11,903 nucleotides of DNA. Source: Tieghemiomyces parasiticus. Taxonomy: Eukaryota; Kickxellomycota; Dimargaritomycetes; Dimargaritales; Dimargaritaceae. The stretch spans positions 1-11,903 of the forward strand of contig JANBPT010001239.1 in the NCBI GenBank assembly GCA_027575765.1, in the 5' to 3' direction. Position numbers and translations under genes: made by a program. Under the pieces are notes generated by a model that saw only the letters and a program-made list of their open reading frames with translations, was not told where the DNA came from and did no database searches. Shown in pieces: positions 8,407-11,903 of this stretch (the stretch's first letter is position 1; every line of letters starts with the position of its first letter).

Positions 8407-8900
8407 GGTGGCTATGGGTGGCAACGGTGAGGAGCGGGAGTCTAGTTACAAAAACACCTTACGGGTTTGAACCATCGGGGACAGGTAGGGGTTTAATGTG
8501 CCCCAGTAGGGTGTGTATGGGAAATTGGTCTTTGGGAGTATATTATAGATACTGGGGCCAGGATTTCGGAATCGTACAAGGTAGAGCAATAGGATGGAAA
8601 CAGGCGAAGGAGACTACAAGCAGCACGCGCCCTCGCATCAAGCTCGGCGAAGGTGTCCTTTATACCCTCACGGCCGGATTTAAAGCAAGTCGGAACTCAA
8701 CCCGGGTTGGACATCTAATCAAGGAGGAGGGAGGCAGGTGGGAGCGGCGGCATACAGCACATGCGAAGGCCGGTGGAGCAAACCAGAAAAGTAAAGGTGG
8801 CCAAGGAAAAGTGCACCGTTTCCAACATGAGGGGCTGGCCACATTGCCCGATGAGTATTAAAAGGAGGCGGTACAAGGGAAAGAACCACCTGTTGGGCAA
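8407..8900 (-). promoter_or_regulatory. 5' flank of the 7TM-RGS gene, pyrimidine-rich
   Basis: Read on the minus strand this region is strongly pyrimidine-rich, especially 8700-8890, and precedes the start codon at 8406. A minus-strand TATAAAG is present at 8664-8658, about 255 bp before the ATG, and is the best TATA candidate; it implies a long 5' leader if used. The open plus-strand frame over this region begins with GTG and has no recognisable content, so I treat it as a by-product of the purine skew. Confidence 0.35.
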
Positions 8901-10736
8901 CTACACTGGCCAGACAGGTCGGGATTGCGCTTCACGGCCGATCCAGGGGTCAAGTTAGAAATGCCAAGCGGTAATACGCGAGGCCGACTGAATTCGGCCG
9001 CGTAGGACCAGGGCAGACGCAGTGTGGCTGGACGTGGGCCGATCGCCGTGTAAAAAAACACACACAATTGAATTATCTGGGTCGTCTTCCACTTCCGCTT
9101 GGGATCGGGTTTTCTAGGCGATGGTGCTGTGTTGATGGCGACGGCATGCTCGGCACCGGTTTAAGCGTCAATCCCGCTACTGTTAAGCGCCAGCCCCTTT
9201 GACATGTTTCATCTATTGAATTCCGCACCTTTTCGCTCTAACCTATACGTCACCTGGAAGGTGATACGGGTGTCAACATTAGCCGACGTCTTCAACATTT
9301 ACTTACGGGGTTTCCTTTTTTTTTACCCCTGAAAACGGATTCCTGCTCTCACGACGGTGGCAGGTTCCCTCATTAGCTGGCTAATACGGACCCGGCAACG
9401 CACCAAGACAGGCGGCGCAGCAGCCGGCACGGCCTAAACTATGTGTGTGGATGTGAACTTGAAGGTGGCTTACACTGGATCAGTTAGTAACGACAGTCGG
9501 GCGGGACGGGCCACGTCCGAATCATGACATATCTAGTGGCCATGTGTGTCTGTTCGGCTTCAAGGAGCGACATTGGTGGACTTGACGCTTCCGGAAACGT
9601 AATTCTCGTACCCACTCATCTATGTAGGTATCAACAGGCTGAAGCTTGAAACTGACCTCAGGCGCATGAACGAATAATGTGCCCAACCCATCTGCCTTAG
9701 GACGCGTAGGGAAGTCGAAATATGGCACTCACTGCGACCTTTCAACCATGGAGGCAATAGTGAGCCAATCCCGAGGAAATGACGAAAGCTGTGGCTGTTA
9801 GGACAGCTGAGGCCCATACCGAATCGCTTAGCATCGGGCTATAGATTATCAGACGGCAGGAGTCCTCATCTAGTTAAGAGAGATATGGAAGATCCCAACT
9901 TAGCGATAAGCCGCCCTAGGTCAACCACGGTAAATGAGGTCTGTAGTTCAATTATGTTGGTCCTAATCAGCTTCGCGATGGCCGAGTGAAAGAGAAATAC
10001 GCGGCGCAAAAACCGGCCCTAAAGGAGAACACCTAACCCCCAAAGTACTGATAGACTCTAGGGCTTACGACGGCCAAGTCAAGCACAGTCACTCGTGCCA
10101 TTTTTATCTGCCTCGGAGGGGTGAGCAAATTGACCATCTTTCCGAGTGTTGCCAGCACCTAATGGTTTCCATAAACCATGCTGTGGTGTCACGTCAAGGG
10201 CTCGACTGCCATGTCCCAGAAAATGTACTGAGGGCGAGGTAAAGGAGGGGGGGTCATTGCGAGGCCCAGGGGAGGGTCTCAGTCAAAGTTGGCGAAGGGA
10301 AAGATGCCTGTCCCTTTGCCTGCCCCCACTTAGGATTATCCCGGTTTGGTCATGCTCGCCAAATAAAGGACGGAAGAAAACCACTCGTAGGGGGGAAGCG
10401 AGGGAATGGGTATGCCAAGTCGATCTTCCCGGCCGAATTGGTCGCGCCTTATTATGTAATGGGGCAGCGGCGGCCCAAAATTTCCAACTCGAGGGTTATG
10501 AGAGTTTACCGAATAAAGCACTCAAAAAGCCTTTATTGACTGCTGCTCAGTCTTTATGTTGGGCAGGTGCAGGTCACGGCCCTCGTTGACTATCTTCTAA
10601 TAAATGTTCCTGGCATACGGAATAGGACGTAGTGATAATCGAAAGGAGGGAGGTCAGAGCGTTAGAAACCGGGGCCACGCCCAGTCGAACCAAACTTCAG
10701 CCTGCCTCGGTCCGGCCTTCAACTCCACGCTTAGGC
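8901..10736. other. Long region without a convincing gene
   Basis: I read all frames and looked for spliced exons, tRNAs and repeats and can support no gene. GC content and CpG frequency look ordinary, unlike the tract at 1-1320. Small suggestive pieces are on the minus strand. An ATG at 10101 in good context (AAAAATGG) starts MARVTVLDLAV and then a GTAAGC donor. A GTGAGT lies at 9732. An exact TACTAAC followed by a CAG acceptor lies at about 9488-9475. The plus strand is purine-rich at 10200-10440, as it is upstream of the minus-strand genes here. Short hairpins occur at 10162-10179 (7-bp stem), 10291-10320 (10 bp with one G-T) and 10512-10537 (7-bp stem). AATAAA appears on the plus strand near 10361, 10512 and 10599. 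None of this amounts to an identified feature. Confidence 0.4.
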
Positions 10737-11501
10737 CTAAGCGGCAATCCGACTTGCCTTCTGTGCGATCTCCTGGTCCAGAAACTCGAGATTTTGCTTC
10801 TCGTCTGCCAGTGCGGCCTCGGAGGCTGCAATCTGGTGCTTGAGGCGCTGAATTGTTTCCTCTTGAGATTCAGCACCAAGTGAGTAGGATAGCCGTTCTT
10901 CCACCTAGCGAATTCGAGGATCGACGAGGTGAGTGCAAGCGCGAGGGCAGCGTTTAATCGGCCCTTGTTGTGGGCGAAGAAAAATCTACTATGCTTCGAT
11001 TGATGCCCATTGTAGGCAAAACTATCCAGCTGACCAGTGATGACTTACCAGTTTCTCAAGCTCAGCATGGTAATCCACCATGGCCGGGAGGGCGTCCTCG
11101 AGCCACTCTATTTGCCGCCGAAGCGATGGGATCATTCGTTCGTTAAGCAGGACCTCTCGGTCTTCTGATGAGCTATCCAGTACATATTCGGCATGCTGCG
11201 GCGTTCGGTGTTGGCGAAGTGGTAGAGTTGCAAGGTGGCAAGTTTAAGGTGAGCTGATGCGATATTATCGGTTCTTACCAAACCTAAGAGAGAAGTAGCT
11301 GATGGGTCTGCGCCCTGGAATGTATGTCATCAGGTAGACCAGGTTATTTTGTGTATACCGCCTAACCTTTGTCTGATGCATGAGTACCCGAGTACGTTGG
11401 AAATCGGACGTCACATCGCGAAGGGATTCAAGGGTTTGGCCAAGGGAACGCTCACAGGCTGACAACGACGCAACGCATTCCGCTAGTTGGCGGTGAACCA
11501 T
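10737..11501 (-). CDS. SPC19: Probable DASH complex subunit Spc19 (three exons)
   Basis: Spliced minus-strand gene, complement(join(10737..10904, 11049..11195, 11367..11501)), 149 residues; yeast Spc19 has 165. The DASH/Dam1 complex rings kinetochore microtubules and couples them to chromosomes; it is essentially fungal (family knowledge). Exon 1 (45 residues) begins MVHRQLAECVASLSACERSL and contains L..VTSDF.RTRVL, the Spc19-like T-x-D-F...VL helix. Exon 2 (HAEYVLDSSSEDREVLLNER onward) contains MIPSLRRQIEWLEDAL, matching the E-x-x-P-x-I..L...E..L pattern. Exon 3 is a Glu/Gln/Lys-rich coiled coil (QRLKHQIAASEAALADEKQN) ending in TAG. The introns are 171 nt (donor GTTAGG, acceptor CCGCAG) and 144 nt (donor GTAAGT, acceptor GCTAG), both phase 0. 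In intron 1 a TAA blocks any earlier acceptor. The start ATG has A at -3 and G at +4. The exon structure is well supported; the Spc19 name rests on pattern memory, and another small coiled-coil kinetochore protein is possible. Confidence 0.65.
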
Positions 11502-11824
11502 AGTGTTGCTTCAGGTTAATAGATACGGCGTAAGGAAATTAGCAGAGGTGAAATACCGTGTAGAGAAAGGGTGCGGAGAATGAGTAGGATGAAGTCGAAA
11601 CGAATGAAACAAGAGGTAGGTCGTCTGTCTGAAGGGCCATTCGTCAACGAAGGGTTGAATTAAAGTACATGGATGTAGAGCTCTTCACCCGAAGTTTTCA
11701 TTATCGACTGAGGCTAGTCAAAATAAGCGAAAATGGAAACCGAAAGCTCCAGTAAAGGATGACAAGAAGGCGACATTCCATTACAAGTTTGCCATCAGAG
11801 AAGAGGGTCTCCCCCCTTGCATAG
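11502..11824 (-). promoter_or_regulatory. SPC19 5' flank, between gene and 5S rRNA
   Basis: About 320 bp separate the SPC19 start codon from the 5S terminator. The plus strand is purine-rich from 11520 to about 11640, so the SPC19 sense strand is CT-rich just before the ATG. No TATA box or named site can be supported. The 5S gene upstream is transcribed in the same direction as SPC19. Confidence 0.35.
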
Positions 11825-11833
11825 AAAAAAAAA
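11825..11833 (-). terminator. RNA polymerase III T-run terminator of 5S rRNA
   Basis: Nine A on the plus strand read as nine T directly after the last base of the 5S rRNA on the minus strand. A run of four or more T is the standard Pol III stop signal, and its placement fits the expected 5S 3' end exactly. Confidence 0.9.
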
Positions 11834-11903
11834 GTTGCGACACCGACTATTCCCAAGTGGTCACCCACCTTAGTACTAAATCGGCTGACTGGGCCTTAAC
11901 TTC
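11834..11903 (-). rRNA. 5S ribosomal RNA, 3' part, cut by window edge
   Basis: The minus strand reads from GAAGTTAAGGCCCAGTCAGC at the window edge through TTTAGTACTAAGGTGGGTGA and CCACTTGGGAATAGTCGGTG to TCGCAAC, a clear match to eukaryotic 5S rRNA from about nucleotide 50 to its end. The GGTGGGTGACCACTTGGGAA block is the C-box of the internal Pol III promoter bound by TFIIIA, and AAGTTAAG is the start of the A-box. Its 70 nt plus the ~50 missing give the usual ~119 nt. The final GTCGCAAC should pair with the unseen 5' end in helix I. A T9 terminator follows. The copy looks intact as far as it goes. It sits next to a protein gene rather than next to 18S/28S rDNA within this window, as in fungi with dispersed 5S genes. 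Confidence 0.95.

Noticed and set aside
8406..8424. Six-codon N-terminal extension of the 7TM-RGS protein
   Set aside because: It would start at TTG; the ATG at 8406 has a near-perfect Kozak context.
8418..8861. Plus-strand open frame of 147 codons antisense to the 7TM-RGS promoter
   Set aside because: It begins with GTG, has no family resemblance, and its openness follows from the purine-rich plus strand.
9522..9728. Minus-strand frame of 68 codons starting MPYFDFPTRPKADG
   Set aside because: It reads like protein in places but has no recognisable family, no clear splice partner and is short enough for chance.
9971..10020. tRNA-Ser-like A-box (CGCGATGGCCGAGTG)
   Set aside because: No B-box/T-arm (GGTTCGAATCC type), anticodon arm or matching acceptor stem follows.
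10069..10101. Asf1-like N-terminus (MARVTVLDLAV)
   Set aside because: The first residues loosely resemble Asf1, but no NNPA..F or FEI.FEC segment follows in any frame.
10146..10589. Plus-strand open frame of 147 codons with AATAAA nearby
   Set aside because: It starts with TTG and contains no internal ATG; composition is skewed and nothing is recognisable.
1..11903. CRISPR array, bacterial operon or prophage
   Set aside because: No regularly spaced repeats, and the genes, introns and 5S rRNA are eukaryotic.

Overview
The window looks like nuclear DNA from a fungus. It has short spliceosomal introns with GTAAGT/GTGAGT-type donors and CTAAC-like branch points, Kozak-type ATGs, a fungal-type 5S rRNA, and a set of eukaryotic housekeeping genes that includes a probable subunit of the fungal-specific DASH kinetochore complex. 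The combination could fit an early-diverging lineage, but the sequence alone does not place it.

Layout, left to right: (1) 1-~1320 is AT-richer, full of stops and almost free of CpG (3 CpGs in the first 1310 bases), which suggests a decayed, formerly methylated repeat. (2) 1850-3475 (-) is an intronless ZIP zinc transporter of the KE4/SLC39A7 (LIV-1) type. (3) A ~600-bp divergent promoter separates it from COQ4 (4075-5080, +, at least two exons), the mitochondrial coenzyme Q biosynthesis protein. (4) COQ4 converges on SRP14 (5189-5940, -, three exons, the first only 21 nt), the Alu-domain protein of the signal recognition particle. The 108-bp gap between their stops holds a (TA)11 tract. (5) 6328-8406 (-) is an intronless seven-transmembrane protein fused to an interrupted RGS domain, a fungal GPCR-RGS type. 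(6) About 2.3 kb (8407-10736) shows no convincing gene. (7) 10737-11501 (-) is a three-exon coiled-coil gene that best fits SPC19. (8) The right edge cuts through a 5S rRNA gene on the minus strand (11834-11903, its 3' ~70 nt) followed by a Pol III T-run terminator.

The genes do not form a pathway: they serve secretory-pathway zinc export, CoQ synthesis, SRP targeting, G-protein signalling and chromosome segregation. Three of the six genes (COQ4, SRP14, SPC19) only make sense after splicing; their joins were worked out by phase and family resemblance. No new multi-gene system is evident. The most notable points are the CpG desert, the altered metal-motif spacing in COQ4, the interrupted RGS domain lacking two usual asparagines, and the unexplained 2.3-kb gap.
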